64,000 nucleotides of DNA, from assembly GCF_001974875.1 (NCBI RefSeq), contig NZ_MTQD01000008.1, positions 62,001 through 126,000 on the forward strand, read 5' to 3'. This document shows, one piece after another, positions 8,552 through 18,361 of the stretch (position 1 is its first letter; each line of letters opens with the position of its first letter). The notes under the pieces were generated by a model, which was not told where the DNA came from, searched no databases, and saw only the letters and a program-made list of their open reading frames with translations. The stretch comes from Pseudoalteromonas sp. EB27. GTDB taxonomy: Bacteria > Pseudomonadota > Gammaproteobacteria > Enterobacterales > Alteromonadaceae. The translations under genes were made by a program, and so were the position numbers.

Positions 8552-9404
8552 CAGCCTTAGGAACGGTGACTTGCAGTTGCAAAATACGACGATTGTCGGC
8601 GTTGGTTACTTTAAATTGGTAACCTTCTATGTCAATCGTTTCACCACGGCTTGGCATATGGCCAAATGCGTGCAGTACAGTTCCGCCAATAGTATCGGCT
8701 TCGTCTGTGCTGTAGCCTGTTTTAAAATGCTCGTTAAAGTCATCTACAGGTGTGAGTGCTTGCACTACGTGAACATGTTTAGCAAGTCGACGAATATCTT
8801 GATGTTCTTCTTCTTCGTCGTGCTCATCTTCGATTTCGCCAACAATTATTTCAAGAATATCTTCAATCGTTACCAAGCCCGATACGCCGCCGTATTCGTC
8901 AATAACAACAGCCATATGGTAGCGTTGCTGACGAAATTCGTTTAGCAGTGTATCAACACGTTTGCTCTCAGGTACTACCATTGCTGGTCGTAAATAATCG
9001 CGTATTGATGGTAAATGCTCGTCTTTATTTAAGATCAGTGGCAATAAATCTTTAGCGAGTAAAAAACCTTCTACATGGTCTTTGTCTTCAATCACCACTG
9101 GAAAGCGTGAGTGAGTTGAGTCAACCATCATTGGAATTAGCTCTTCAAGCGGGCTGTCGATCTCAAGAGTGATCATTTGTGAGCGCGGAACCATTATGTC
9201 TCGCACTTTAAGCTCAGACACGCCAAGCACACCTTCTATCATCTCTTTTGTTTCAGGATCGATTACGTCTCGTTCTTGCGCATCGGCAATAACTTCGACC
9301 AGCTCTTCTCTATTCTGGGGTTCCCCTTGCAACATTTGGGCTATTCTGCCCAACCACGTTTTGCCAGAAGAACCCTGGCTAGATTGCGAGTTACCGTCGC
9401 TCAT
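8520..9404 (-). CDS. corC: CorC/HlyC family protein (YbeX)
   Basis: 294 residues. Two CBS domains span about 65-190 (VRDIMVPRSQMITLE starts the first and VVIDEYGGVSGLVTIEDILE closes the second). An acidic stretch (EIEDEHDEEEEH) and a C-terminal CorC_HlyC domain follow (about 205-285, with DTIGGTVLHAFGHMPSRGETI). There is no membrane segment, so this is the soluble YbeX type rather than a CNNM-like transporter. In E. coli the protein has been linked to magnesium/cobalt handling and to ribosome biology. It lies in the conserved ybeZ-ybeY-ybeX-lnt order. Confidence 0.95.
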   Translation of the reverse strand: MSDGNSQSSQGSSGKTWLGRIAQMLQGEPQNREELVEVIADAQERDVIDPETKEMIEGVLGVSELKVRDIMVPRSQMITLEIDSPLEELIPMMVDSTHSRFPVVIEDKDHVEGFLLAKDLLPLILNKDEHLPSIRDYLRPAMVVPESKRVDTLLNEFRQQRYHMAVVIDEYGGVSGLVTIEDILEIIVGEIEDEHDEEEEHQDIRRLAKHVHVVQALTPVDDFNEHFKTGYSTDEADTIGGTVLHAFGHMPSRGETIDIEGYQFKVTNADNRRILQLQVTVPKADDNDSEETAN

Positions 9405-9426
9405 TGCGTCTAATTGCTCCGTTAAT

Positions 9427-9885
9427 TTAAATATCGTCCCGGTATGGGTCTGCTATGTTTAGCTCTGCAAGTAATTGCTTTTCGATGCTTTCCATCTCTA
9501 AAGCATCGTCACTCTTTATATGGTCAAATCCAAGCAAATGCAAGCATCCGTGAATAACCATGTGAGCAAAGTGGTCATGAAATGACTTCTCTTGCTCAAT
9601 TGCTTCAGCTAATACAATGGCTGGGCAAATAATTAAATCACCAACCAAGGGAATATCTATTCCTGGTGGTGCTTCAAATTCGAACGACAGTACGTTGGTC
9701 GGTTTATTTTTACCACGATAGTCGTTATTAAGTTGTTGCGATTGCGCTTCGTCGCTAATAACGATACTGAGTTCTGACTCGTCACGGTATTGGCTAAGGG
9801 CTTTGTCGGCCCACAGTGCAAATTGCTCTTCGCTTGGGAGATTGTCAAACTCACAGGCTACTTGTAAATCAAGTTCGGTTGTCAA
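9427..9885 (-). CDS. ybeY: Endoribonuclease YbeY (16S rRNA maturation)
   Basis: I prefer the TTG at 9885, which gives 152 residues, the normal size, and begins 4 bases after the ybeZ stop. The longer open frame to 9951 would overlap ybeZ by 62 bases and add a non-homologous N-terminus. The zinc-binding motif HMVIHGCLHLLGFDH (H-x3-H-x5-H) is intact, and the conserved NVLSFEFE segment is present. YbeY is a single-strand metallo-RNase acting in 16S 3'-end maturation and ribosome quality control, and its partner YbeZ is encoded just upstream. Confidence 0.95.
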   Translation of the reverse strand: MTTELDLQVACEFDNLPSEEQFALWADKALSQYRDESELSIVISDEAQSQQLNNDYRGKNKPTNVLSFEFEAPPGIDIPLVGDLIICPAIVLAEAIEQEKSFHDHFAHMVIHGCLHLLGFDHIKSDDALEMESIEKQLLAELNIADPYRDDI

Positions 9886-9889
9886 AGTA

Positions 9890-10948
9890 TTACTCTTTAG
9901 TAGTAGGCTGTTGAAGAGCTGCAAGTGCGTCTTTTGCATTTTGCTTTTCAATGCGCTTTAGTCGCTCGCTTTCGTCGTTTCGCTCGTAGGCTTCAACTAT
10001 GCGTGCTACAACAGGGTGGCGTACTACGTCTTGGGCTTTAAAGTAGTTAAAGCTAATTTCGTTTACGCCATCAAGTACTTCCATTGCATGGCGAAGGCCT
10101 GAACGTGTGCCACGAGGTAAATCGACCTGTGTTATATCGCCTGTAATAACCGCTTTTGAGTTAAACCCTATACGGGTTAAAAACATTTTCATTTGCTCGG
10201 CGGTGGTATTTTGGCTTTCATCTAAAATAATAAAGGCATCGTTTAAAGTACGTCCGCGCATATAAGCAAGCGGGGCGACTTCAATGATATTTTTTTCGAT
10301 GAGTTTTTCTACTTTTTCAAAACCTAGCATTTCAAAAAGAGCGTCGTAAAGAGGGCGCAGATACGGGTCTATTTTTTGACTTAAATCGCCTGGTAAAAAG
10401 CCAAGCTTTTCACCGGCTTCTACAGCAGGACGCGTTAATAATATACGGCGTATTTCTTGGCGCTCAAGGGCGTCAACGGCGGCAGCAACTGCAAGGTAGG
10501 TTTTACCAGTACCAGCAGGGCCAATACCAAAGGTAATATCGTGGTTTAAAATATTAGCCACATAAACACCTTGGTTGTCGTTACGTGGTTTAATAACACC
10601 ACGGCGCGTTTTAATCACCATTTCTTTGCCGTAAGCGCTGCTTGATGCATCTTGCTCTAGGGCTTTTGATTCGGTAATAGCTAAATGAACGGCTTCGGGT
10701 TCTATTTCGCCTAAGACACCACGAATTGGCTGAGTATCAACATAAAGGTTTTTTAAGATTTCTACAGCGCCGGCGCAGTTGTGTAGTTTACCGGTTACTT
10801 TAAAGAAGTTGTCACGGTGAATTATTTCAACAGCCAGGTGGCGCTCAATTTGTTTGATGTTTTCGTCAAACGGGCCACATAAAGAAGAAAGGCGTTTGTT
10901 ATCGGCAGGTTCTAAATAAATCTCTAATGTTTTTAACTGATTACTCAA
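9890..10948 (-). CDS. ybeZ: PhoH-like ATPase YbeZ
   Basis: 352 residues, typical of YbeZ. The PhoH P-loop domain runs from about 130 to 335, with Walker A GPAGTGKT, Walker B FIILDESQNTT and the downstream GDITQVDLPRG motif. An N-terminal KH-like/PhoH-associated region precedes it. YbeZ is thought to work with the YbeY ribonuclease, whose gene follows after 4 bases. The C-terminal tail is charged, with low-complexity Lys/Glu. Confidence 0.95.
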   Translation of the reverse strand: MSNQLKTLEIYLEPADNKRLSSLCGPFDENIKQIERHLAVEIIHRDNFFKVTGKLHNCAGAVEILKNLYVDTQPIRGVLGEIEPEAVHLAITESKALEQDASSSAYGKEMVIKTRRGVIKPRNDNQGVYVANILNHDITFGIGPAGTGKTYLAVAAAVDALERQEIRRILLTRPAVEAGEKLGFLPGDLSQKIDPYLRPLYDALFEMLGFEKVEKLIEKNIIEVAPLAYMRGRTLNDAFIILDESQNTTAEQMKMFLTRIGFNSKAVITGDITQVDLPRGTRSGLRHAMEVLDGVNEISFNYFKAQDVVRHPVVARIVEAYERNDESERLKRIEKQNAKDALAALQQPTTKE

Positions 10949-10999
10949 AATTGCTTCCTATAGTACTGCGCCAGCGTTAACTGGCGCTAATAATTTTGA

Positions 11000-12448
11000 C
11001 TAAGGAACGAAAGTAGCTACGCCAATTTCGTTAACAGTGTCTGGTTTTGGCTCTGCAGCTGCAGCTTTAGTTAAAATAGCTGAAGGAGCGATTTCACGTC
11101 GTAAGTTCATTTCTGATTCTGTACGAATTAAGTCACCACGTAAAGAGTTAGGTAGTGCTTCGGTAATACGTACGTCAACAAACTGTCCGATCACTGTGTG
11201 CGGGCCAACAAAATTAACTACACGGTTATTTTCGGTACGGCCACGTAATTCCATTGGGTTCTTTTTAGAAGGACCTTCAACAAGTATACGTTGCTCTGTA
11301 TCGAACATTTGACGGCTAATTTGCTGTGCCATTTGTGTAATACGGTTTTGTAGTAAGTATAAGCGTTCTTTTTTCTCTTGCTCTGTTACGTCATCTGGCA
11401 AATCTGCCGCTGGCGTACCTGGGCGTGCACTGTAAATAAAGCTAAAGCTCATATCAAAACCAATGTCGCTAATAAGCTTCATGGTTGCTTCAAAATCTTC
11501 TTTACTTTCGCCTGGGAAACCAATAATGAAATCTGACGACATGCTTAAGTTAGGGCGAATTTTGCGTAACTTACGAATTGTCGATTTGTATTCAATTGCC
11601 GTATGGCCACGTTTCATTAAGTTTAATATACGGTCTGAACCACTTTGTACTGGTAGGTGTAAGTGATCTACAAGCTCTGGTACATCAGCGTAAACGTCAA
11701 TGATGTCTGGCGTAAATTCTACCGGGTGCGATGTGGTGTAACGAATACGGTCAATACCATCAATAGCAGCAATAAGACGAATTAAATCTGAGAAATAACA
11801 TATTTCGCCATCGTGCGTGTCGCCGCGGTATGCGTTTACGTTTTGGCCTAGTAGGTTTACTTCACGTACGTTTTGCTCAGCAAGCTGTGCAATTTCTAGT
11901 AATACGTCATCTACTGGGCGGCTAACTTCTTCGCCGCGAGTATACGGTACAACACAAAAAGTACAGTATTTAGAACAGCCTTCCATAATTGATACAAACG
12001 CAGATGGGCCATCTGCTTTTGGCTCTGGCAGGCGGTCAAACTTTTCAATCTCTGGGAATGAAATATCAACAACCGATGAGCCTTTATCGCCTTGCACTTG
12101 TTTAATCATTTCTGGTAAACGGTGTAGCGTTTGCGGGCCAAAAATTACATCTACAAATGGTGCACGTTGGCGAATAGAGTCGCCTTCTTGTGAGGCAACA
12201 CAACCACCTACACCAATTATTAAATCTGGCTTGTCGTCTTTTAACAACTTCCAACGACCTAGCTGGTGAAATACTTTTTCTTGTGCTTTTTCACGAATTG
12301 AACAGGTGTTAAGTAAGATTACGTCGGCATCTGTTGCATCATCAGTTAGCTGGTAGCCATTGGTGGCATCTAAAAGTTCAGCCATTTTCTGAGAGTCGTA
12401 TTCGTTCATCTGACAACCCCAGGTTTTAATATGCAGCTTTTTGCTCAT
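11000..12448 (-). CDS. miaB: tRNA-2-methylthio-N6-dimethylallyladenosine synthase
   Basis: 482 residues. MiaB is a radical-SAM methylthiotransferase that turns i6A37 into ms2i6A37 in tRNAs reading UNN codons. An N-terminal MTTase domain carries three cluster cysteines ([17 protein letters not shown] and GGCVASQEG). The radical SAM motif CSKYCTFC follows near residue 158, and a TRAM domain lies at about 380-445. The last 30 residues are an Ala/Pro-rich tail slightly longer than in E. coli (474 residues). It is the first gene of the minus-strand operon and is divergent from ubiF, as in E. coli. Confidence 0.97.
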   Translation of the reverse strand: MSKKLHIKTWGCQMNEYDSQKMAELLDATNGYQLTDDATDADVILLNTCSIREKAQEKVFHQLGRWKLLKDDKPDLIIGVGGCVASQEGDSIRQRAPFVDVIFGPQTLHRLPEMIKQVQGDKGSSVVDISFPEIEKFDRLPEPKADGPSAFVSIMEGCSKYCTFCVVPYTRGEEVSRPVDDVLLEIAQLAEQNVREVNLLGQNVNAYRGDTHDGEICYFSDLIRLIAAIDGIDRIRYTTSHPVEFTPDIIDVYADVPELVDHLHLPVQSGSDRILNLMKRGHTAIEYKSTIRKLRKIRPNLSMSSDFIIGFPGESKEDFEATMKLISDIGFDMSFSFIYSARPGTPAADLPDDVTEQEKKERLYLLQNRITQMAQQISRQMFDTEQRILVEGPSKKNPMELRGRTENNRVVNFVGPHTVIGQFVDVRITEALPNSLRGDLIRTESEMNLRREIAPSAILTKAAAAEPKPDTVNEIGVATFVP

Positions 12449-12692
12449 TGAAATATTGCCTCGTGTTCAATTCGATAGTGGCACAAAAATGTGCTAGAAA
12501 CAGGATTAAGGAGCAAGCATGCTCACTTAAAGGAGGCGTATTTTAGCTGGATACCCGCCCAGATCCAAGTATAGTTTTCATGTTTGTGATCTCAAATCAA
12601 TACAGAGCGAGTTTAATCAGCTGTTAGGGATATCCTCTGGTATAAAACAAATTAATTTTGATACAATCAAAACAGACTCAAGTAATAATAAA

Positions 12693-13874
12693 ATGATGAA
12701 AAACATGACTAAAAATAATGTGATAGTAGTTGGCGGAGGCATGGTTGGCGCGGCTATGGCGATAAAGCTGGCTCAACAAGGCTTTGGCGTGCGCATAATT
12801 GAAAAACACCTAATAGACCCATCGCACATTCTTAGTAGCGATAAGGTGGATATTAGAGTGTCTGCTATTAATCGTTTTTCAGAAAATTTACTTGATGAAT
12901 TAGGCGCAATGCCTCTTTTAAGGCAAAATCGCATAGCACCTTATCAACAATTAGAGGCTTTTGAGCGCGGTGGTGACAATTTATTATTTGATTGCGCCGA
13001 CATAAACACGACACATTTAGGCCACTTGATTGAAAATAGTCTAATTCAAGCAAGTTTGTGGCAGCAATTTGGGCATTACAAGATTGAGGTTATTGAGCAA
13101 TCATTACCGGTAACTAAAGTAGAGCAAACGGATGATTTAATTACGCTTGTGTATGGTGATCAAACCTATACGGCTGATTTAGTAATTGCCGCCGATGGCG
13201 GGCAATCGCAATTGCGTGATAAAGCTAATATTGGTATTACGGGATGGCAGTACCAACAGCATTGCATGGGGGTATTAATTAAACTCGATGCCCCGCAACA
13301 AATTAAAACATGGCAACAGTTTACACCAACCGGGCCATTAGCATTTTTACCAATGCAGGCACCGTATGCTAATTTAATTTGGTACGACAATGCAAATACA
13401 CTACAAGCATTTAAAGGGCTAAACCCAACTCAGTTAAAAACGCACATACTGAATAAGTTCCCAGAACTTGCTGGAGACTTTGAAGTACAAACCCATGCGA
13501 TATTTCCGCTAACTCGCCAACATGCAAATAGCTATTCGCAAGGGCGTTTGGTTTTAGTGGGCGATGCAGCGCATACAATTAATCCTCTTGCAGGGCAGGG
13601 CGTTAATTTAGGTTTTCAGGACGTAGTGGCACTTGCTGAAGTTTTAAACGAAGCAGGAGATATAGGTTGCCCTCTGAAACTTAAAGAATACGAACGAGCC
13701 CGCCGCAGGGCTAATTTATTAATGATGAGCATGATGGACGCGTGTTACTTTGGGTTTTCAAATAACATTACGCCACTTAAATGGGCACGTAGCCAGTTTT
13801 TAAAAATGGCCAATAATACGGGGCCAATAAAAAACTGGGTTTTAAAATACGCAATTAGCGGTGATTTAGGCTAA
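12693..13874 (+). CDS. ubiF: FAD-dependent ubiquinone-biosynthesis hydroxylase, UbiF type
   Basis: 393 residues of the UbiH/UbiF/VisC family of aerobic ring hydroxylases in ubiquinone synthesis. The Rossmann FAD motif VVGGGMVGAAMA is near the N-terminus, an AADGGQSQLRD (DG) motif lies near 165, and the second FAD motif GDAAHTINPLAGQGVNLGFQD is near 290. Paralogues are hard to separate by motif alone. The UbiF (C6 hydroxylase) assignment rests on its place divergent from miaB, the same as in E. coli. Other ATG codons near the start (12696, 12705) are possible. Confidence 0.85.
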   Translation: MMKNMTKNNVIVVGGGMVGAAMAIKLAQQGFGVRIIEKHLIDPSHILSSDKVDIRVSAINRFSENLLDELGAMPLLRQNRIAPYQQLEAFERGGDNLLFDCADINTTHLGHLIENSLIQASLWQQFGHYKIEVIEQSLPVTKVEQTDDLITLVYGDQTYTADLVIAADGGQSQLRDKANIGITGWQYQQHCMGVLIKLDAPQQIKTWQQFTPTGPLAFLPMQAPYANLIWYDNANTLQAFKGLNPTQLKTHILNKFPELAGDFEVQTHAIFPLTRQHANSYSQGRLVLVGDAAHTINPLAGQGVNLGFQDVVALAEVLNEAGDIGCPLKLKEYERARRRANLLMMSMMDACYFGFSNNITPLKWARSQFLKMANNTGPIKNWVLKYAISGDLG

Positions 13875-13891
13875 ATTTAAAGTAGGTATTT

Positions 13892-13919
13892 AAAAGGCTC
13901 ATTTATGAGCCTTTTTTTA
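13892..13919 (+). terminator. Intrinsic terminator after ubiF
   Basis: AAAAGGCTCAT / ATGAGCCTTTT stem with a two-base loop, followed by a T-run. Confidence 0.9.
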
Positions 13920-14028
13920 TGCCTGTTTTTAAGTCAGCAAATAGTGACTCGGCTATATTGAACACGGTTTTAATTTAACTGGTGTTACATCACTAAATCG
14001 CAATTTAATAACTTTAAAGAGCCTGTGT

Positions 14029-15612
14029 GTGGATAATTTTTTTACAGTAATAATTATTTTAGGTGCGCTACTGCTTGTTGCTAGCTTAAAAACAACCGTT
14101 AAAGTTTGTAAAAAAACATCGCAAAGAGCATGGAGTGTACTGCTATGCGCTATTATTTTTTTTATTATAGGGTATTGGTGGGTACTTTATTATTTTTCAA
14201 ATCACAACATTGCACCCGTCGTTATGAATATGGTGGCTATGTTGTTGCTTGGCGGTGGTGGGTTTGTTTTTTTAGTTATTAAACTGAGCTTAAAAAGTAT
14301 TCTTAAAATAGAGCAAGCAACGCAGTATCAAAAATATCAAACTGAGCACGATAACTTAACAACTCTACCTAACCGCGATAAGTTTTTTAAATCTCTGAGT
14401 AAACAAGTTGAATATCCTTCCCCATTTTCACTATTTTATATCGACTTAAATAACTTTAAACAAATTAATGATGCGTTTGGGCATCAGTGTGGTGACCAAC
14501 TCTTGGCTGCATTTGCCAATAAACTAAATAAAGAATTATGCGGCATTGCTAAGTTATATCGGATTGGAGGTGATGAGTTTGCATTTTTACTGCATACCGA
14601 TACAGATGAAAGCATGAATTATTGTGTAAACATTATAAACTCAGCCGTCAAAAGTCCGTTTTGTACGAATGAGCAAATGGTTAAAATACAGTTAAGTATA
14701 GGCGTAAGCCGTTTTCCTGATGATAGCCGATTGCCCGATCAGCTATTAAAAAAAGCTGACTTGGCACTGCATGAAGCTAAAAAAACATTTCAACCTTTGG
14801 TAAATTACTCATCTGCAATAGGTAAACGAGCTGAGGACTTTTTTGATTTATCAGCCAAAATTAAAGTGGCATTACATAAAGATGAGTTTGAGCTTTATTT
14901 ACAACCCATAATGGACTCTAAAGATCTGCAATTACATGGCCTAGAAGCGCTTATACGATGGCCGCAAGATGATGGTAGCTTTATTAGTCCTGAAAAGTTT
15001 ATAACCGTAGCTGAGCGTACAGGGCTTATTTTTCCTTTATCGAAATGGGTTGTACAAGAAGCCGTTAATCACATTAGAAATCTAAAACTATTTGGTTTCA
15101 CCGGTACCATACATGTCAACTTATCGACGAAAGATATTGAAAGCAGCGAGTTTTACGATTTTATAATTAGTTTACTCGCAACCGACCCTACATTAAGCGA
15201 CTCGTTAATTTTTGAAATTACAGAAGGTGCAATGATGACAAATATACCGGCTGCTAGAAAAATGATGCAACAGTTGAGTATGCGCGGGTTTAAATTTAGT
15301 GTTGATGACTTTGGTACTGGCTTTTCGTCGCTGTCGTTATTAAGAGAGCTGCCAATTAATCAAATAAAAATTGATCAGTCGTTTGTCAAAGATATGCTTA
15401 TTAACTCGCCTGATTACGCCATTGTAGAATCTACATTGTTTTTAGCGGGTCGATTAAATTGCGATGTAGTTGCTGAGGGAATAGAGACTAAAGAAGTAGA
15501 ACAGGCGTTGTTGAATCTTAACTGTGATTATTTACAAGGGTATTTATATAGTAAACCAATAACAATAGATGAATTTATAAGTGTTTATTTAAATGCAGAG
15601 AAAGTAAGTTGA
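14029..15612 (+). CDS. Membrane-anchored GGDEF-EAL protein (c-di-GMP turnover)
   Basis: 527 residues from a GTG start with AAAGAG upstream. Two to three N-terminal hydrophobic segments (about 4-20, 35-55 and 62-85) anchor it. The GGDEF domain spans about 105-265 with the motif intact at 180-184. The EAL domain spans about 280-520 with EAL at 306-308 and the catalytic DDFGTGFSS and AEGIET segments present. Both halves look competent, so net direction cannot be told from sequence. There is no recognisable sensory domain beyond the short membrane region. It lies between ubiF and the tRNA cluster and converges on the latter. Confidence 0.93.
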   Translation: MDNFFTVIIILGALLLVASLKTTVKVCKKTSQRAWSVLLCAIIFFIIGYWWVLYYFSNHNIAPVVMNMVAMLLLGGGGFVFLVIKLSLKSILKIEQATQYQKYQTEHDNLTTLPNRDKFFKSLSKQVEYPSPFSLFYIDLNNFKQINDAFGHQCGDQLLAAFANKLNKELCGIAKLYRIGGDEFAFLLHTDTDESMNYCVNIINSAVKSPFCTNEQMVKIQLSIGVSRFPDDSRLPDQLLKKADLALHEAKKTFQPLVNYSSAIGKRAEDFFDLSAKIKVALHKDEFELYLQPIMDSKDLQLHGLEALIRWPQDDGSFISPEKFITVAERTGLIFPLSKWVVQEAVNHIRNLKLFGFTGTIHVNLSTKDIESSEFYDFIISLLATDPTLSDSLIFEITEGAMMTNIPAARKMMQQLSMRGFKFSVDDFGTGFSSLSLLRELPINQIKIDQSFVKDMLINSPDYAIVESTLFLAGRLNCDVVAEGIETKEVEQALLNLNCDYLQGYLYSKPITIDEFISVYLNAEKVS

Positions 15613-15653
15613 AGTTAATGAGCTTTGAGAAGTTTTAGTCAGGGGAGTCAAAT

Positions 15654-15728
15654 TGGCTGGGATACCAGGATTTGAACCTGGGAATGCCAGGATCAAAACC
15701 TGGTGCCTTACCGCTTGGCGATATCCCA
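15654..15728 (-). tRNA. tRNA-Gln (UUG), tenth gene of the cluster
   Basis: 75-nt cloverleaf on the minus strand with encoded CCA. The anticodon loop TTTTGAT reads TTG, and the 5' TGGGATA pairs with TATCCCA and a G discriminator, as in enterobacterial tRNA-Gln. It is the last gene of the array, with no clear terminator before the convergent GGDEF-EAL stop. Confidence 0.97.
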
Positions 15729-15768
15729 ACTATAAATTTGATATTAATTTTAGTTCTTAATAAGAACA

Positions 15769-15853
<85 letters not shown>

Positions 15854-15924
15854 ATCACTAATTTGCTAATTTAAACTCTAAGCTAGAGCGATTCTTTTAT
15901 CCAACTTTCCTTGGTAGAAGAAGT

Positions 15925-15999
15925 TGGCTGGGATACCAGGATTTGAACCTGGGAATGCCAGGATCAAAACCTGGTGCCTTACCGCTTGGCGATATCCCA
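15925..15999 (-). tRNA. tRNA-Gln (UUG), eighth gene of the cluster
   Basis: 75 nt, identical in sequence to the other Gln copies. It begins a 269-bp tandemly repeated unit. Confidence 0.97.
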
Positions 16000-16037
16000 A
16001 CAAAGAATTAATGATAATTTTATTTCTTATCAAGAAA

Positions 16038-16122
<85 letters not shown>

Positions 16123-16193
16123 ATCAACAATTTGCCAATTTAAACTCTAAGCTAGAGCAATTCTTTAATCCAACTTTCCTTGGTAGAAGAAGT

Positions 16194-16268
16194 TGGCTGG
16201 GATACCAGGATTTGAACCTGGGAATGCCAGGATCAAAACCTGGTGCCTTACCGCTTGGCGATATCCCA
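16194..16268 (-). tRNA. tRNA-Gln (UUG), sixth gene of the cluster
   Basis: 75 nt with UUG anticodon. Start of the second copy of the 269-bp repeat. Confidence 0.97.
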
Positions 16269-16306
16269 ACAAAGAATTAATGATAATTTTATTTCTTATC
16301 AAGAAA

Positions 16307-16391
<85 letters not shown>

Positions 16392-16481
16392 ATCGTTTGT
16401 ACAATAAAGTACAGGTAGTTATTTTAAACTCTTCATTGAGCTGCAATTTAACTCTTGCAGAGCCATTTCTAAAAGAAGAAA

Positions 16482-16558
16482 TGGTGGCTAAGACGGGATT
16501 TGAACCTGTGACCCCATCATTATGAGTGATGTGCTCTAACCAGCTGAGCTACTTAGCC
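16482..16558 (-). tRNA. tRNA-Met (CAU, elongator type), fourth gene of the cluster
   Basis: 77 nt with encoded CCA. The anticodon loop CTCATAA gives CAU. The 5' G1 is paired and the body matches the elongator metT/metU type, not the initiator, and the anticodon stem lacks the three G-C pairs of the initiator. Only 5 bases separate it from the next Gln gene. Confidence 0.95.
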
Positions 16559-16563
16559 ATTGT

Positions 16564-16638
16564 TGGCTGGGATACCAGGATTTGAACCTGGGAATGCCAG
16601 GATCAAAACCTGGTGCCTTACCGCTTGGCGATATCCCA
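16564..16638 (-). tRNA. tRNA-Gln (UUG), third gene of the cluster
   Basis: 75 nt with UUG anticodon and encoded CCA, same sequence as the other Gln copies. Confidence 0.97.
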
Positions 16639-16677
16639 ACAATAACAATTGATAATTTTAATTCTTATCAAGAATTA

Positions 16678-16762
<85 letters not shown>

Positions 16763-16809
16763 ACACAAGGTAGTTATTTTAAACTCTTCATTGAGCAACA
16801 AAAAAATAA

Positions 16810-16886
16810 TGGTGGCTAAGACGGGATTTGAACCTGTGACCCCATCATTATGAGTGATGTGCTCTAACCAGCTGAGCTACTTAGCC
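16810..16886 (-). tRNA. tRNA-Met (CAU, elongator type), first gene of the cluster
   Basis: 77 nt, identical to the second Met copy. It is the promoter-proximal gene of the array. Confidence 0.95.
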
Positions 16887-16916
16887 ATCTTTTTTTGTTA
16901 GCACTTCATCGCTGAG

Positions 16917-16955
16917 TGCGGGGCGTATTATGCTGATATGACCCAAATTCGTCAA
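16917..16955 (-). promoter_or_regulatory. Sigma-70 promoter of the tRNA cluster with GC-rich discriminator
   Basis: On the minus strand, TTGACG (16955-16950) and CATAAT (16932-16927) are 17 bases apart, followed by ACGCCCCGCAC. A GC-rich discriminator is the known mark of promoters under stringent (ppGpp/DksA) control. The first tRNA begins about 40 bases downstream of the -10. Confidence 0.75.
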
Positions 16956-16959
16956 CACC

Positions 16960-17150
16960 TTTTTTGCAAAAAAACACTTAACTGTGTTTGTTTGCAGGAA
17001 AATTAAGCTAACAGGCTAAAATTTAATAAAAATGCTGTTTTTTTAGCTGCCTTTAAGGCGCGGAATCTTAATTAACCCTGTACTTCTTTCATTAAGCGAT
17101 ATTACAAAGATAGACTAGTTGAGGTTAATTATTATTTTTATAATGCTTAA
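16960..17150. other. Gene-free stretch between the tRNA promoter and the ychF terminator
   Basis: A/T-rich sequence with no open frame of note, no tRNA and no clear inverted repeat. It may hold upstream (UP-element-like) A/T tracts for the tRNA promoter near 16956-16975, but nothing specific can be defended. Confidence 0.5.
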
Positions 17151-17152
17151 AT

Positions 17153-17180
17153 AAAAAAAGGCTCGTAAAAACGAGCCTTT
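17153..17180 (-). terminator. Intrinsic terminator after ychF
   Basis: Read on the minus strand, an AAAGGCTCGT / ACGAGCCTTT stem with a 4-base loop is followed by seven Ts. Confidence 0.9.
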
Positions 17181-17217
17181 AAAAATTATTACCAAGTTAA
17201 ATTGGTTTAATTTGTAC

Positions 17218-18309
17218 TTATACGTTGAACAAGAAGTTCATTACATCGCCATCTTTAACAATGTACTCTTTACCTTCTTGACGCATCTTACCTGCTTCTT
17301 TTGCGCCACTCTCACCTTTAAAGGCAACAAAGTCGTCAAAAGCAATAGTTTGCGCACGAATAAAGCCACGCTCGAAGTCGGTATGGATTTTACCCGCTGC
17401 TTGTGGTGCTGTTGCACCTACAGGGATTGTCCATGCGCGTACTTCTTTTACGCCAGCTGTGAAATAAGTTTGTAATTGTAGTAATTCATAACCACCACGA
17501 ATAACAAGGTTAAGACCCGGCTCTTCTAAACCAAGATCAGCCATAAACTCAAGCTTGTCTTCGTCATCTAGTTCTGAAAGTTCAGATTCGATAGCGGCAC
17601 ATACAGGAACTACAATCGCGTCTTCAGCTGCTGCAATAGCGCGTACACGGTCAAGGTACGGGTTATTTTCAAAACCATCTTCAGCAACGTTTGCAATATA
17701 CATTGTTGGTTTAATCGTTAAGAAATTAATAGAGCTGATTGCTGCTTTTTCTTCTTTAGTTAGTGCTAGACCACGTAAAGTTAAGCCTTCGTCAAGATGC
17801 ACTTTTACTTTTTCAAGTACAGCATTTTGCTCTTTAGCGTCTTTATCGCCACCTTTTGCTTTTTTTGAATTACGGAAAAGGGCTTTTTCAGCGCTATCCA
17901 TATCAGCAAGTACTAACTCAGTATTGATTACGTCAATATCATCAGCAGGGTCAATAGTGCCTGCTACGTGGATGATGTTTTCATCTTCAAAACAGCGAAC
18001 TACGTGGCCAATTGCATCGGTTTCACGAATGTTAGCTAAAAACTGGTTACCAAGGCCTTCACCTTTAGATGCGCCTTTTACTAAGCCAGCAATGTCTACA
18101 AATTCCATACTGGTGGTAAGAACTCGTTGAGGGTTTACTATTTTAGCAAGTTCGTCTAGACGAGGATCTGGCACAGGTACCACACCTGTATTAGGCTCAA
18201 TGGTACAAAAAGGAAAGTTAGCGGCTTCAATACCCGCTTTAGTTAGTGCATTGAAAAGCGTTGATTTACCAACGTTAGGCAAGCCAACGATGCCACATTT
18301 AAAACCCAT
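17218..18309 (-). CDS. ychF: Redox-regulated ATPase YchF (Obg family)
   Basis: 363 residues. The P-loop [14 protein letters not shown] starts at about residue 8, the switch/G3 motif [20 protein letters not shown] at about 69, and the NxxE motif characteristic of YchF (ATP rather than GTP preference) replaces NKxD. A C-terminal TGS-like domain closes with [12 protein letters not shown] and [15 protein letters not shown]. YchF binds ribosomes and responds to oxidative state. It follows pth by about 50 bases, the same order as in E. coli. Confidence 0.97.
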   Translation of the reverse strand: MGFKCGIVGLPNVGKSTLFNALTKAGIEAANFPFCTIEPNTGVVPVPDPRLDELAKIVNPQRVLTTSMEFVDIAGLVKGASKGEGLGNQFLANIRETDAIGHVVRCFEDENIIHVAGTIDPADDIDVINTELVLADMDSAEKALFRNSKKAKGGDKDAKEQNAVLEKVKVHLDEGLTLRGLALTKEEKAAISSINFLTIKPTMYIANVAEDGFENNPYLDRVRAIAAAEDAIVVPVCAAIESELSELDDEDKLEFMADLGLEEPGLNLVIRGGYELLQLQTYFTAGVKEVRAWTIPVGATAPQAAGKIHTDFERGFIRAQTIAFDDFVAFKGESGAKEAGKMRQEGKEYIVKDGDVMNFLFNV

Positions 18310-18361
18310 AGTAAGATACCTTGTTTAGATTCGTTTAAACGATGTGCTTGAACCCAAGTTA

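Noticed and set aside
8571-8945. Plus-strand 124-residue frame
   Set aside because: Shadow of the well-supported corC gene.
17555-18130. Plus-strand Ser-rich 191-residue frame
   Set aside because: Antisense shadow of ychF. The Ser-rich composition is typical of reversed acidic coding sequence.
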